A stretch of 64,000 bases of DNA, from the NCBI RefSeq assembly GCF_000455365.1, contig NZ_HG315685.1:927827-991826 (forward strand), given 5' to 3'. Every line of letters starts with the position of its first letter. Position 1 is the stretch's first letter. Made by a program: the position numbers and the translations under genes. The notes under the pieces are model-generated. The model worked only from the letters and a program-made list of their open reading frames with translations. It was not told where the DNA came from and made no database searches. The stretch comes from Halopiger djelfimassiliensis (lineage in GTDB: Archaea; Halobacteriota; Halobacteria; Halobacteriales; Natrialbaceae). Below are positions 44,042 to 52,126 of the stretch, piece after piece.

Positions 44042-45313
44042 TTACTTGCCACCGGATGCGATCGAGTTGGCGATCGCGACGGCGGCGCTTCGTTCGAACG
44101 AGTCCGCGACGAACACCGAGTAGTACCGACCGTCGACCGACCACTGGAGTTCGGTTCCCTCGTCGGTTCGTGCGATCGTTCCGGACGTGTCCCCAATGTC
44201 GATTTCGACGCCGTCGGTCGCGAACTTGCGTGGCCCGTCGCTGGTCGTGACCGAAACCGTCCCGTCGTCGCTGCGGTAGAACAGCGACACCTGCCGCCGA
44301 TCCTCGTCGGGGAACTCGTAGCTGCTGATCCCGTCGAGGGTGACACCGTCGGGAAGCGATTCGGTGTTCGGGACGGCGACCGGGAACGGAACGGCCGCGT
44401 TGGCCGCTTCGATCGACTCGTGGCGGTCGATCGAAGGGAGCGCGAGTTGCTGGACGTCGCCGGTCTCGCGGTCGGACCCGGCGTCGCGGGTCCCACCGGC
44501 GGATTGCTGCTTGCGGTCATCGCCGTCGTTCGGGTCGGGTTCGTCCCGCAGATCGGATTCGGTCGCCGGGTCCGGGAGTTCGAACTCGAACCGGTCGTCC
44601 GCAAGCCCCGGATCGATCGAGAGGTTTCGATAGGTCGTCTCCAGCGCGAGACCGTCCCCCTCGACGAGGTGTTTGACCGGGAACAGCGACTGCTGGTCGA
44701 GCCAGACCTCGACGTGGTCGGCGCTGCGCTCGGTGTCGACGTCGCTCGTCTCGAGGGGGACCACGTACTCGGTGCCACCGACCAGCACGCTGATCGAGCG
44801 GTCAATCGTCTCGTTTGCCGGCGGCTCGAACGCGACGCGGTAGACCGCTCTTCCGTCGAGCGTCGTTTCCTCGATTTCACGCACCTCGTACGTCTCGAAG
44901 TAGCGTTTCTGTTGGGCGTAGTGGCGCTCGATCGAGGACATCGCGTCGGGATCGACGTCGATGACGGTCACCGAACCGTCCCCGACGTCGTGTTGGTACC
45001 GACGCTCGCCGTCGGTGACGACGACGAACTCGCCGTCGGATGTGGTCGTCTCGATTCGACTGGCTCCGTCGGCACGCAGCCAGACGGATTCGGTATACCG
45101 GCGTTCGTCGCCGTCGACGACCTCGCGGACGGCGACGGTCGCCGCGATTTCGCTGGGGGGCTCCTCGGTAGCGAGCCGCTCCTCGAGATCGGAGACGGGA
45201 TCGTCGGCGGTGGGAACTGCGACACAGCCGGTCGTGACCACGACGAGCGCGAGCACGAGCCCTACGCGGGCAACGAGGGAACGAGGGTATCGATCGACGT
45301 CGCACAGCCACAT
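44042..45313 (-). CDS. LolA/DUF4367-like lipoprotein (second of two)
   Basis: Membrane-anchored protein of 423 residues. The leader hydrophobic segment (LVARVGLVLALVVVTTGC) ends in a lipobox, then VAVP as in the 33800 protein. The N-terminal half is LolA-like (ERRYTESVWLRADGASRIETTTSDG, SISVLVGGTEYVVPLETS, VEVWLDQQSLFPVKH). An acidic, Gln/Gly-rich linker separates it from a DUF4367-like half (VPFPVAVPNTESLPDGVTLDGIS, QVSLFYRSDDGTVSVTTSDG). Probably an envelope lipid-binding or anti-sigma-like sensory protein; function unknown. It converges on porB. Confidence 0.75.
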   Translation of the reverse strand: MWLCDVDRYPRSLVARVGLVLALVVVTTGCVAVPTADDPVSDLEERLATEEPPSEIAATVAVREVVDGDERRYTESVWLRADGASRIETTTSDGEFVVVTDGERRYQHDVGDGSVTVIDVDPDAMSSIERHYAQQKRYFETYEVREIEETTLDGRAVYRVAFEPPANETIDRSISVLVGGTEYVVPLETSDVDTERSADHVEVWLDQQSLFPVKHLVEGDGLALETTYRNLSIDPGLADDRFEFELPDPATESDLRDEPDPNDGDDRKQQSAGGTRDAGSDRETGDVQQLALPSIDRHESIEAANAAVPFPVAVPNTESLPDGVTLDGISSYEFPDEDRRQVSLFYRSDDGTVSVTTSDGPRKFATDGVEIDIGDTSGTIARTDEGTELQWSVDGRYYSVFVADSFERSAAVAIANSIASGGK

Positions 45314-45409
45314 GTATACTGTGTAATAATTCGGGTGCTATTATCCCATCGGAGACGGGACGCGACGGCCGTAGGGTTCGAAACGGACCGGAAGCGAGCA
45401 GTCCGAGGA

Positions 45410-45730
45410 TTAGTCACGATACCCGAACCCGCGGGCGAACAGTTTCGACAGGTAGCGTAGGCCGAGCAGGGCGGCGATCAACCCCGCAAGCGCGTACGGG
45501 TGAAAGCCGTAGCGGATCTCTCGGATCCCGTAGGCGATCACGAGCACCCCCATCAGGAGGGCGGTCCCGCCGGCCCACCGCGAGACGTAAGCCGGATCAA
45601 CCCCGGAGGTGTCGTCGTAGTTCGCGTGCAGGTCGGCACGGCCACGGACCGCGATCAGATAGCCGAGGGCGAGGATTGCGAGGCCACAGCCCAGCCACAC
45701 GGTCCCGCTGACGAGATTGGGATCGACCAT
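45410..45730 (-). CDS. Small three-helix membrane protein (DUF3784-like)
   Basis: A 106-residue membrane protein with hydrophobic segments at ~8-27, ~53-72 and ~79-96 (VWLGCGLAILALGYLIAV; GTALLMGVLVIAYGI; YALAGLIAALLGLRYLS). The pattern resembles DUF3784-type proteins. ATG 45730 (MVDPNLVSG) is chosen; longer starts run into the divergent promoter region shared with the Lrp gene. Confidence 0.65.
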   Translation of the reverse strand: MVDPNLVSGTVWLGCGLAILALGYLIAVRGRADLHANYDDTSGVDPAYVSRWAGGTALLMGVLVIAYGIREIRYGFHPYALAGLIAALLGLRYLSKLFARGFGYRD

Positions 45731-45850
45731 TCCTTCCGCGAAACTGCGTCGAGCGCTCGAATAAGTTCGCCGATCGTGGAACCACACACGTACCCTCGAC
45801 CGGCACGCAGCGGCCGCTTCCGTCAGGAGATCCGACGTTTTCGTATACAA

Positions 45851-45860
45851 AAGATATTTT
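45851..45860 (+). promoter_or_regulatory. TATA-like element of the Lrp-family gene
   Basis: AAGATATTTT 25-34 bp before ATG 45885, within an AT-rich block (GTATACAAAAGATATTTTTC). GTATAC just upstream is a 6-bp palindrome; autoregulation is common for Lrp proteins. Confidence 0.55.
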
Positions 45861-45884
45861 TCCGCCGGAGCAAAAGAGACTACC

Positions 45885-46313
45885 ATGAGTACACAGGCGA
45901 CGGAAGATCGCATCCTCGAGGTTCTCGAGGAGGACGCACAGGCGTCCTACGCCGAGATCGCCGAGCGGGCGGACGTCTCGAAGCCGACGGTCAGAAAGTA
46001 CATCAAGCAACTCGAGGAAGAGGGCGTCATCGTCGGCTATTCGGCCGACGTCGACCCCAAGAAGCTCTCGAGCCAGACGATCGCGATGGTCGGCATCGAC
46101 GTCGCGAGCGAACGCTACGTCGAGGCGACGAAGGCGCTCAAGGAGCTTCCGGAGGTCGAAGCGCTGTACAGTTCCAGCGGGGATCACATGCTGATGGCGG
46201 AGGTCCGGGCCGAAGACGGCGACGCGCTGGGCGAGATCATCTCCGACGAACTGCTCGAGATCGACGGTGTCACCGCAGCACATCCATCCTTCCTGCAGGA
46301 GCGGCTGAAGTAA
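45885..46313 (+). CDS. lrp: Lrp/AsnC family transcription regulator
   Basis: DNA-binding regulator of 142 residues. The wHTH is at ~8-52 (RILEVLEEDAQASYAEIAERADVSKPTVRKYIKQLEEEGVI), with the conserved linker to the ligand-binding RAM/AsnC domain (~62-142), including SSSGDHMLMAEVRA where effector-binding Gly and Asp residues lie. Expected to respond to amino acids; targets unknown. It is monocistronic with its own promoter. Which haloarchaeal Lrp paralogue it is cannot be told. Confidence 0.92.
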   Translation: MSTQATEDRILEVLEEDAQASYAEIAERADVSKPTVRKYIKQLEEEGVIVGYSADVDPKKLSSQTIAMVGIDVASERYVEATKALKELPEVEALYSSSGDHMLMAEVRAEDGDALGEIISDELLEIDGVTAAHPSFLQERLK

Positions 46314-46497
46314 CGGTTCGGGGCTGTCCTCCGTCGCCACTTATCGGCTCGCCGGTCGATGCAGCCAAGCGCCGGCAGCGTCCCGGAACGATCCGATGGC
46401 CGCGTTCGACGGCAGCGACGCGAAGCGCACGCGGTCGGAGTCCTCAGCGACGTGGTGAGGGTCGGTCTTTTCCCGTCGGGGTGCCGTACGCTCGACT

Positions 46498-47022
46498 ATG
46501 CCCTCGTACGAACGGCAGACGAGCGTTCACGCACCGCTCGAGGCGGTCTGGGCGTTCCACTCCCGGGTCTCGGGGCTCGAGGCGGTGACCCCCGACTGGA
46601 TGGGGTTGTGCGTCGAGTCGGCCATCGGTCCCGACGGCGATCCCGGCCCGGACGTGCTCGAGGCCGGGTCGGAAGTTACCCTGTCGGTCCGTCCGTTCGG
46701 CGTTGGCCCGCGCCAGTACTGGACGTCGCTGATTACCGACCGCGATCGCAGGGACGGCACGGCGTACTTTCGGGACGAAATGGTTCGCGGCCCGTTCGAC
46801 CGATGGGTGCACACGCACGCGTTCTACGCCGACGGGGATCGGACGATCGTCCGGGACCACGTGGAGTACGATCTCTCGATCGAGGCGATCGATCGCGCCG
46901 TCGCCCCGCTCACGACCGTCGGCTTCGACGCCATGTTCCGCTACCGCCATCGAGCCACGAAAGCCCGCCTCGAGTCGGGTCCGGCCCGACACCGGACGCT
47001 CGAAGACCCATCGCTCGAATGA
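46498..47022 (+). CDS. SRPBCC (START-like) ligand-binding protein
   Basis: Cytoplasmic protein of 174 residues of the polyketide-cyclase/START-like fold: N-terminal YERQTSVHAPLEAVWAFHSRVSGLEAVTP and central strands VTLSVRPFGVGPRQYWTSLI and FDRWVHTHAFYADGDRTIVRDHVEYDL. Members bind hydrophobic ligands; some are cell-division inhibitor SulA/YfcH-associated or cyclases. No partner gene is adjacent. Start ATG 46498. Confidence 0.8.
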   Translation: MPSYERQTSVHAPLEAVWAFHSRVSGLEAVTPDWMGLCVESAIGPDGDPGPDVLEAGSEVTLSVRPFGVGPRQYWTSLITDRDRRDGTAYFRDEMVRGPFDRWVHTHAFYADGDRTIVRDHVEYDLSIEAIDRAVAPLTTVGFDAMFRYRHRATKARLESGPARHRTLEDPSLE

Positions 47023-47148
47023 GATGGCGAGTACGACGGCCGCGGAGCGACGGCATCCGCGTTCGCCGGTTTCGATGGGGCGTTCCTGCGGAGCCGTTCG
47101 ACGAGTGAACCAGTCCCGTTTTGGGGAATCGGTTACCTACGGAGACGT

Positions 47149-47757
47149 ATGGCAGACAGGGACGGGGCCGTTATGCGGCGGCGACTGCTGGCGTCGATCG
47201 CCGCGGGTACGGGAGTCGGGATCGCGGGCTGTCTGAACGGGGACGAACCCGGTGACGAGTCCGACGAGGACGACGAACACCGGTATGCGACGACGCTCCG
47301 GCATCCGGGCGACGAACCGATCGAGTTCACAGACGACCAGAACTGCCCGGTCTGTGCCATGACGCCAAGGGATTACCCCCACTGGCGGAGCCAACTCGCC
47401 CACGAAAACGGGGCCGGTGCGGCGTTCGACACGCCGGGCTGTCTGTTCGCCTACTACGCCGCACCGCCGACGGACTCGCCGGTCGTCGGCGCGTGGGTAA
47501 GCGAGTTCGGGCGGAACGCGCTCATCGATGCCACCGAGGCACACTACGTTCTCGTTACAGACGACAACGCGGTCTACGGCGAGACCATGGGACTCAACCC
47601 GCGGCCGTTCGCCGACCGCGAGGACGCGGTCGCGTACCTCGACGAGTGGGATGCGGAGGACCTCACCGAAAACGACATCATCGAACTGGTCGACGTCGAC
47701 CGTGACGTTGCCGCGATCTATCGCAGCGGCCGACTCCCGGACGAGCCGGATCACTGA
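47149..47757 (+). CDS. nosL: NosL-family copper-binding lipoprotein
   Basis: Membrane-anchored protein of 202 residues. The leader RRRLLASIAAGTGVGIAGC has twin arginines and a lipobox. The NosL copper motif NCPVCAMTPRDYP is present, with FTDDQ before it, and the fold continues with GAGAAFDTPGCLFAYYA. NosL supplies Cu(I) to nitrous-oxide reductase, but no nosZ, nosD or nosF is here, so this may be a general copper chaperone. ATG 47149 is used; ATG 47173 would start exactly at the twin-arginine leader. Confidence 0.82.
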   Translation: MADRDGAVMRRRLLASIAAGTGVGIAGCLNGDEPGDESDEDDEHRYATTLRHPGDEPIEFTDDQNCPVCAMTPRDYPHWRSQLAHENGAGAAFDTPGCLFAYYAAPPTDSPVVGAWVSEFGRNALIDATEAHYVLVTDDNAVYGETMGLNPRPFADREDAVAYLDEWDAEDLTENDIIELVDVDRDVAAIYRSGRLPDEPDH

Positions 47758-47855
47758 CTCGACAGGCGGTTTGTCGCCGCTCGGGACTCGAGCCGAAGGG
47801 GTCCCGTTTCGGAACGCGTTTGCGTATCGAGGCGAGTGCACAACACGACGCGACC

Positions 47856-48767
47856 ATGTCCGATCTCGAGACGACGCCGTACGTCGCGCTCGCGTTTGCC
47901 ATCTTCGCCGCAAGCACCAGCGCAGTTTTGGTCCGCTGGAGTCACGCGCCGAGTTCGGTCGCGGCGTTCTACCGGGTGCTTTTCACGACGGCGATGGTCG
48001 CACCCGTCGCCGTAGTCCGGTATCGCGACGAGTTCGCGCGTCTCTCGCGGCGCGACCTCGGGTTCGCGGTCGTCGCCGGCGTGGCACTCGCCGTCCACTT
48101 CGCGGCCTGGTTCGAGAGCCTCAATCACACGAGCGTCGCCGCGAGCGTCACCCTCGTCCAGACCCAGCCGCTTTTCGTCGCCCTCGGGGCGGGACTCGTC
48201 CTTGGTGAGCGCATCACGCGGGAGACGGCCCTCGGGATCGGCGTCGCGGTCGTGGGTGCCGCCGCCATGTCGTTCGGGGACGCCGGTCGGGCCCCCATCT
48301 CGGACGCGACGATGTACGGCAACGCGCTCGCGTTGCTCGGTGCGGTCACCGTCGCCGGCTACGTCCTCGCCGGCCGATCGATCCGCCAGCGCGTCTCGCT
48401 GTTTCCCTACGTGACGGTCGTCTACACCGCTTGCGTGCTGGTGTTGTTCGCGTTCGTCGGGCTGCAGGGCCACGAGTACGTGGCCTATCCCGCCCGCGAG
48501 TGGCTGCTCTTTCTCGGGATGGCCGTCGGACCCGGCGTCTTCGGTCACACCGTCGTCAACTGGGTGCTGAAACACCTCGAGTCGGTCGTGGTGAGCGTCT
48601 CCTGGCTCGGCGAACCCGTCGGCGCAACGATACTCGCGCTGGTGTTTCTGGCGGAGATCCCCGACGGGGTCACGGCGGTCGGCGGGCTCGTCGTACTCGC
48701 GGGCATCTACGTGACGACGATCGAACGGGAGCGCCGCCACGACTCGAAAGCAAGTGCGGGAGACTGA
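47856..48767 (+). CDS. DMT (EamA) family transporter
   Basis: Membrane transporter of 303 residues with about ten hydrophobic segments forming two EamA repeats: first half around SAVLVRWSHAPSSVAAFYRVLF and HFAAWFESLNHTSVAASVTLVQTQPLFVAL, second around YGNALALLGAVTVAGYVLAGR and LEPVGATILALVFLAEIPDG-like end (SWLGEPVGATILALVFLAEI). Exports or imports small metabolites; substrate unknown. ATG 47856 (MSDLETTP) is chosen over an upstream in-frame start. Confidence 0.87.
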   Translation: MSDLETTPYVALAFAIFAASTSAVLVRWSHAPSSVAAFYRVLFTTAMVAPVAVVRYRDEFARLSRRDLGFAVVAGVALAVHFAAWFESLNHTSVAASVTLVQTQPLFVALGAGLVLGERITRETALGIGVAVVGAAAMSFGDAGRAPISDATMYGNALALLGAVTVAGYVLAGRSIRQRVSLFPYVTVVYTACVLVLFAFVGLQGHEYVAYPAREWLLFLGMAVGPGVFGHTVVNWVLKHLESVVVSVSWLGEPVGATILALVFLAEIPDGVTAVGGLVVLAGIYVTTIERERRHDSKASAGD

Positions 48768-48781
48768 CGGCACGGCTCGAG

Positions 48782-49132
48782 TCACCGCGGCTCCCGCCAG
48801 TCGGGGTCGGTCCGTGGCGGGGCGAGAACGCCGAGTCCGACCGCGGGTTCGTCGCTTCGGTTTTCCGCGCCGTGTCGAACGCCGCTCGGAAACCGGTAGG
48901 CGTCGCCTTCTTCGAGGACGATTTCGGTCGTTTCCGCCCCCACGATCGCCGTCAGCGTCCCGCGAAGGACGTAGCCGATCTGCTCGTTGTCGTGTTCGTG
49001 GACCGGGAGCGTCGCCCCGGGATCGACGCGCCAGTATTTCATGCTCGCCCGATCCCCCGTCGAAACGTCGCCGAGATAGACCCCGTCCGCGACCTCCGCG
49101 AGGGAGACGTCGTCCGTCGCGATATGGTCCAT
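48782..49132 (-). CDS. Cupin-domain protein
   Basis: Single cupin of 116 residues. Motif 1 is GATLPVHEHDNEQIGYVLRG (His-x-His...Glu) and motif 2 is GDAYRFPSGVRHGAENRSD, so the three histidine/Glu metal ligands are present. Function could be dioxygenase, isomerase or sensor. ATG 49132 is chosen; an in-frame GTG at 49144 is possible. It is divergent from the substrate-binding-fold cluster at 49261, with only 128 bp between, so they may be co-regulated. Confidence 0.8.
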   Translation of the reverse strand: MDHIATDDVSLAEVADGVYLGDVSTGDRASMKYWRVDPGATLPVHEHDNEQIGYVLRGTLTAIVGAETTEIVLEEGDAYRFPSGVRHGAENRSDEPAVGLGVLAPPRTDPDWREPR

Positions 49133-49227
49133 GGTATCGATGGCCACATTTCGTCCATACGGGGATCCCTTACGTGAATCTTCTTCCGCCCACCGGAGAC
49201 AGTACGTATAAATGATTCCTAGAAACG

Positions 49228-49233
49228 TTTTAT
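49228..49233 (+). promoter_or_regulatory. TATA-like element of the 49261-52555 operon
   Basis: TTTTAT 28-33 bp before ATG 49261. A second AT-rich patch, GTATAAATGA at 49206-49215, lies further up. No later promoter-like element is seen before the following three genes, supporting one transcript. Confidence 0.55.
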
Positions 49234-49260
49234 GCCGGTGGTTATCGTCGTCCCATTTGT

Positions 49261-50157
49261 ATGGCAAACGGTAACACACTTCGTGTGTTCCACCTTCCGT
49301 TTTCGTTCATGTTGCCACAGCGAGTCGCGTTCGAACGTGGCTATTTCGAGGCGGAGGGGCTCGAGGTCGACTTGCTCGAGCGCGATCGCCGGTGTGTCGA
49401 CCGGAAGTACGTCCCCGGTGACGGAACCCTGACCGGTGACGAGAACGTCGATCTGTACCCGGTCTGCAAGTGGGAAAGCCTCCGGCGGACGTGGTCGCTC
49501 GAGGACGGCCGAATCGTCGCTCACGGTGCGTTCGCCGACCTCCCCTACACGCTTTACACTCGGCCGGCGGCGGCTATCGGGGAGCCGACCGAGTTGGCGA
49601 ACACGCCCGTCGCGGTCAACCGACGGACCGGACAGGAGTATACGGCCCGTCGGGCGCTCGAGGAGCACCTCGATCCGGACGCGATCGACCTCGCCCACTA
49701 CGGGATGCCGACCGACCGACTGCGTGCACTCCGGGACGGCGAGGTCGACGCCGCAACGTTGCTCGATCCACACAGTACGCTCGCCGACCACCTCGGCTTC
49801 GAGCGCGTCCTCTCGTTCGAGAATCACGTCGGTATCGTCGGCGGGGGCGACCTCGACAGGGGGACGCTCGAGGCGTTCATGCGAGCGTACGAACGTGCCG
49901 TCGAGGCGATCAACGACGATCCCGCGGCGTTCCGGTCCGAGTACCTCGCGATGCTCGAGCAAGACGCCGACGTCGCGCCCGACCTCTTCGACGGCGTCGA
50001 TCTCGAGGCGCTCCGGAAATCGGTAACCGTCCCGCAGTACGAGGTTCCCGAACTCGCGGCCCCCGACGACCTCGCCGGCCACCTCGACTGGATGAAAGAC
50101 CGCGACCTGATCGACCGGAAGGCGGACATCGAAGCCATCGTCGCCCCCCTTCGCTAA
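49261..50157 (+). CDS. Substrate-binding-fold protein 1 (NMT1/THI5/SsuA-like), no signal peptide
   Basis: A 298-residue protein of the periplasmic-binding-protein type II fold. It begins directly with the first domain strand (RVFHLPFSFMLPQRVAFERGYFEAEGLEVDLLE), the hallmark of NMT1/SsuA-like proteins, with no Tat/Sec leader or lipobox. Further family blocks are SLEDGRIVAHGAF and DRLRALRDGEVDAATLLDPH. Either it binds a ligand in the cytoplasm or it is an enzyme like THI5, MqnA/D or 4,5-dihydroxyphthalate decarboxylase, which use the same fold. First gene of a four-gene run; stop and next ATG are 1 bp apart. Confidence 0.78.
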   Translation: MANGNTLRVFHLPFSFMLPQRVAFERGYFEAEGLEVDLLERDRRCVDRKYVPGDGTLTGDENVDLYPVCKWESLRRTWSLEDGRIVAHGAFADLPYTLYTRPAAAIGEPTELANTPVAVNRRTGQEYTARRALEEHLDPDAIDLAHYGMPTDRLRALRDGEVDAATLLDPHSTLADHLGFERVLSFENHVGIVGGGDLDRGTLEAFMRAYERAVEAINDDPAAFRSEYLAMLEQDADVAPDLFDGVDLEALRKSVTVPQYEVPELAAPDDLAGHLDWMKDRDLIDRKADIEAIVAPLR

Positions 50158-50158
50158 C

Positions 50159-51154
50159 ATGGACATCGACACCAAACAGGCGGTACTGGACGAGTTGCAC
50201 GACGAGCCCGGCGACCTGCCGGAGATGCGCGCCCGGTTCGAGCACAACGGCAGCCCACGGTATCTCCTCTATACGATCAAGCGATTCGACCTCGACCGGG
50301 ACCACGGGTTTCACCTCGACGTCCGACTCGTCTCGGACGAACTCGAGGGCGGTCGCGAGACCGTCGAGGCGAAGCTCCACGGCGGGGACGCGGACCTCAT
50401 CGACATCGATTACATCTCGACGGCGCGCGAACGGGCCGACGGCGCGCCGATCGTCGCGTTCCACCCGTACGGCCGGACGGTCGGCGGGCTCGTCGTCCCC
50501 GAAGAGTCGTCGATCGAGGGGCTCGCCGACCTTCGAGACCGCCGGATCGGCGTCGTCCGACGGCTGGACAAAAACTGGATCCTCACGCGGGCCGCATGTC
50601 GCGAGTATCACGGCTTCGATCCCGACGCCGACGCCACGCCGGTCGAGGCTGGATCGAAGGTCGAACTGACCCGGCTGCTCCGGGACGGCGAGGTCGACGC
50701 CGCGCTCCAGTTCTGGCAACTCGTTCCGGAGATTGTCGAGACGGGACCGTACCGCGAGGCCCTGCCGATGGCGACCCTCGTCCAGCGTCTCTCCGGGACG
50801 GATCGGACGCTGCCGATTTCGACGTTTCTCACGAGCGAATCGTCCCTCGCCGAAACGCCCGCGGCCGTCGCCGGCTTCAAGCGGGCGTGTTCCGACGCCG
50901 TCGAACGGTTGCGCACCGACGATGCGCTCTGGGAGACACTCGGCGAGCGACTGATGGACACGGACGATCCCGCCGTCGTCGTCGGGGTTCGCGACGGCTG
51001 GCGGGAGATGGTCGTCACCGAGTGGGACGACGAGACCGTGGCGGCGATGATACAGCTCTTCGAACGCCTCCGCGAGGTCGCCGGTCCGGAGGCGCTCGGC
51101 GTCGATCGCGTTCCCGAAGAGACGTTCCGACTGGAGGTGACGCCGTCCCGATGA
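50159..51154 (+). CDS. Substrate-binding-fold protein 2, divergent, no signal peptide
   Basis: A 331-residue relative of the flanking proteins. An N-terminal helical extension of ~35 residues (MDIDTKQAVLDELHDEPGD) precedes the first strand, LYTIKRFDLDRDHGFHLDVRLV. GLADLRDRRIGVVRRLDKNWILTRAA and ELTRLLRDGEVDAALQFWQLVPEI match the hinge and second lobe of NMT1-like proteins. No signal peptide. The terminal TGA overlaps the ATG of the next gene (ATGA), implying coupled translation and possibly a fixed stoichiometry. Substrate unknown. Confidence 0.75.
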   Translation: MDIDTKQAVLDELHDEPGDLPEMRARFEHNGSPRYLLYTIKRFDLDRDHGFHLDVRLVSDELEGGRETVEAKLHGGDADLIDIDYISTARERADGAPIVAFHPYGRTVGGLVVPEESSIEGLADLRDRRIGVVRRLDKNWILTRAACREYHGFDPDADATPVEAGSKVELTRLLRDGEVDAALQFWQLVPEIVETGPYREALPMATLVQRLSGTDRTLPISTFLTSESSLAETPAAVAGFKRACSDAVERLRTDDALWETLGERLMDTDDPAVVVGVRDGWREMVVTEWDDETVAAMIQLFERLREVAGPEALGVDRVPEETFRLEVTPSR

Positions 51155-52122
51155 CGCCGACCGAAACGACCGTCGATTTCCAGCTCAACTGGGAGCCAAA
51201 CGGGTTCCAGGCCCCGTACTTCCTCGCCCGCGAGCGCGGTTTCTACGAGGCGGAGGGACTCGAGGTACGGTTCGTCGAGGGCCACGGCTCGCCGTTCGCC
51301 GCAGAGCAGGCCGCGAGGGGCCGCGCCGACTTCGCGCTCGCGGGCGCAAGCGCCGTGCTCTCGGTGCGAAGCCGGGGACTCGAGCCGCTCGCCGTCGCCG
51401 CCGTCACCGGAAAGACGCCGGCCGCGATCTACACGCTGCGGGACGTCTTCGGCGAACCGCTCGTTGATCCCGCGCAACTCGCCGGCCGCACCGTCGCCCC
51501 GTCGGCGACCAAAACGCGCATCCTGACGGCGCAACTGCTCGAGAACGTCGGCATCCGGAACGAGGTGGACCTGCTCGAGGTCGACGATCACACCCACCAC
51601 CGCGTCCAGCACAAGCTGCTCGAGGGCGCGGTCGACGCCGCCGTCGGCGTCGTCACGAACGGCTACGAACTCGAACGCGAGCACGACCGGCCGGCCGACG
51701 AACTCCGGATCGGGGACGTTCTCGAGATCTACGGCATGACGATCGTGACCGATCCCGCGTTCGCCGCCGAGCGACCCGAGACGGTCCGGTCGTTCCTCGC
51801 GGCGACGGCCCGCGGTTGGGCGGCCGCGACGAACGATCCCGCCGACGCCGTCGACGTCCTCGTCGAGCGCAACGCCACGCTCGAGCGCACCCGGGCCGTC
51901 GAACGACGGAAGTTCGAGACCGCTGCACGGGACCTCCAGTACACCGACCGTGGTCGCAGGACGGACTGGGGCATCCACGACGGCGACCGGTGGCGGACTC
52001 TCGGGGAGACGCTCTCCGAGACGGACTTACTCGAGGGGGAGATCGAACCCGACGCCGCGTGGACCAACGAGTTTCTCGACGCGGACGTCGTTCGGAACTA
52101 CGCGGACCGGGTGTCGGGGTGA
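51151..52122 (+). CDS. Substrate-binding-fold protein 3 (THI5/NMT1-like), no signal peptide
   Basis: A 323-residue NMT1/THI5-like protein, the most canonical of the three: VDFQLNWEPNGFQAPYFLARERGFYEAEGLEVRFVEGHGSP-type N-terminus (family: xLNWxPNxxHAxxYxAxxxGYFxxxGL), ARGRADFALAGASAVLSVRSRG, and DHTHHRVQHKLLEGAVDAAVGV. The yeast THI5 HCCCFC motif and catalytic His context are not evident, so HMP-P synthase activity is not supported. No leader or lipobox. ATG 51151 overlaps the previous stop; the open frame upstream is an artefact of the neighbouring gene. Confidence 0.8.
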   Translation: MTPTETTVDFQLNWEPNGFQAPYFLARERGFYEAEGLEVRFVEGHGSPFAAEQAARGRADFALAGASAVLSVRSRGLEPLAVAAVTGKTPAAIYTLRDVFGEPLVDPAQLAGRTVAPSATKTRILTAQLLENVGIRNEVDLLEVDDHTHHRVQHKLLEGAVDAAVGVVTNGYELEREHDRPADELRIGDVLEIYGMTIVTDPAFAAERPETVRSFLAATARGWAAATNDPADAVDVLVERNATLERTRAVERRKFETAARDLQYTDRGRRTDWGIHDGDRWRTLGETLSETDLLEGEIEPDAAWTNEFLDADVVRNYADRVSG

Positions 52123-52126
52123 GACG

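Noticed and set aside
51151..52122. THI5-type HMP-P synthase for thiamine synthesis
   Set aside because: The fold matches but the cysteine-rich THI5 motif is not seen, and the gene sits with two divergent paralogues and a VOC protein rather than with thiamine genes.
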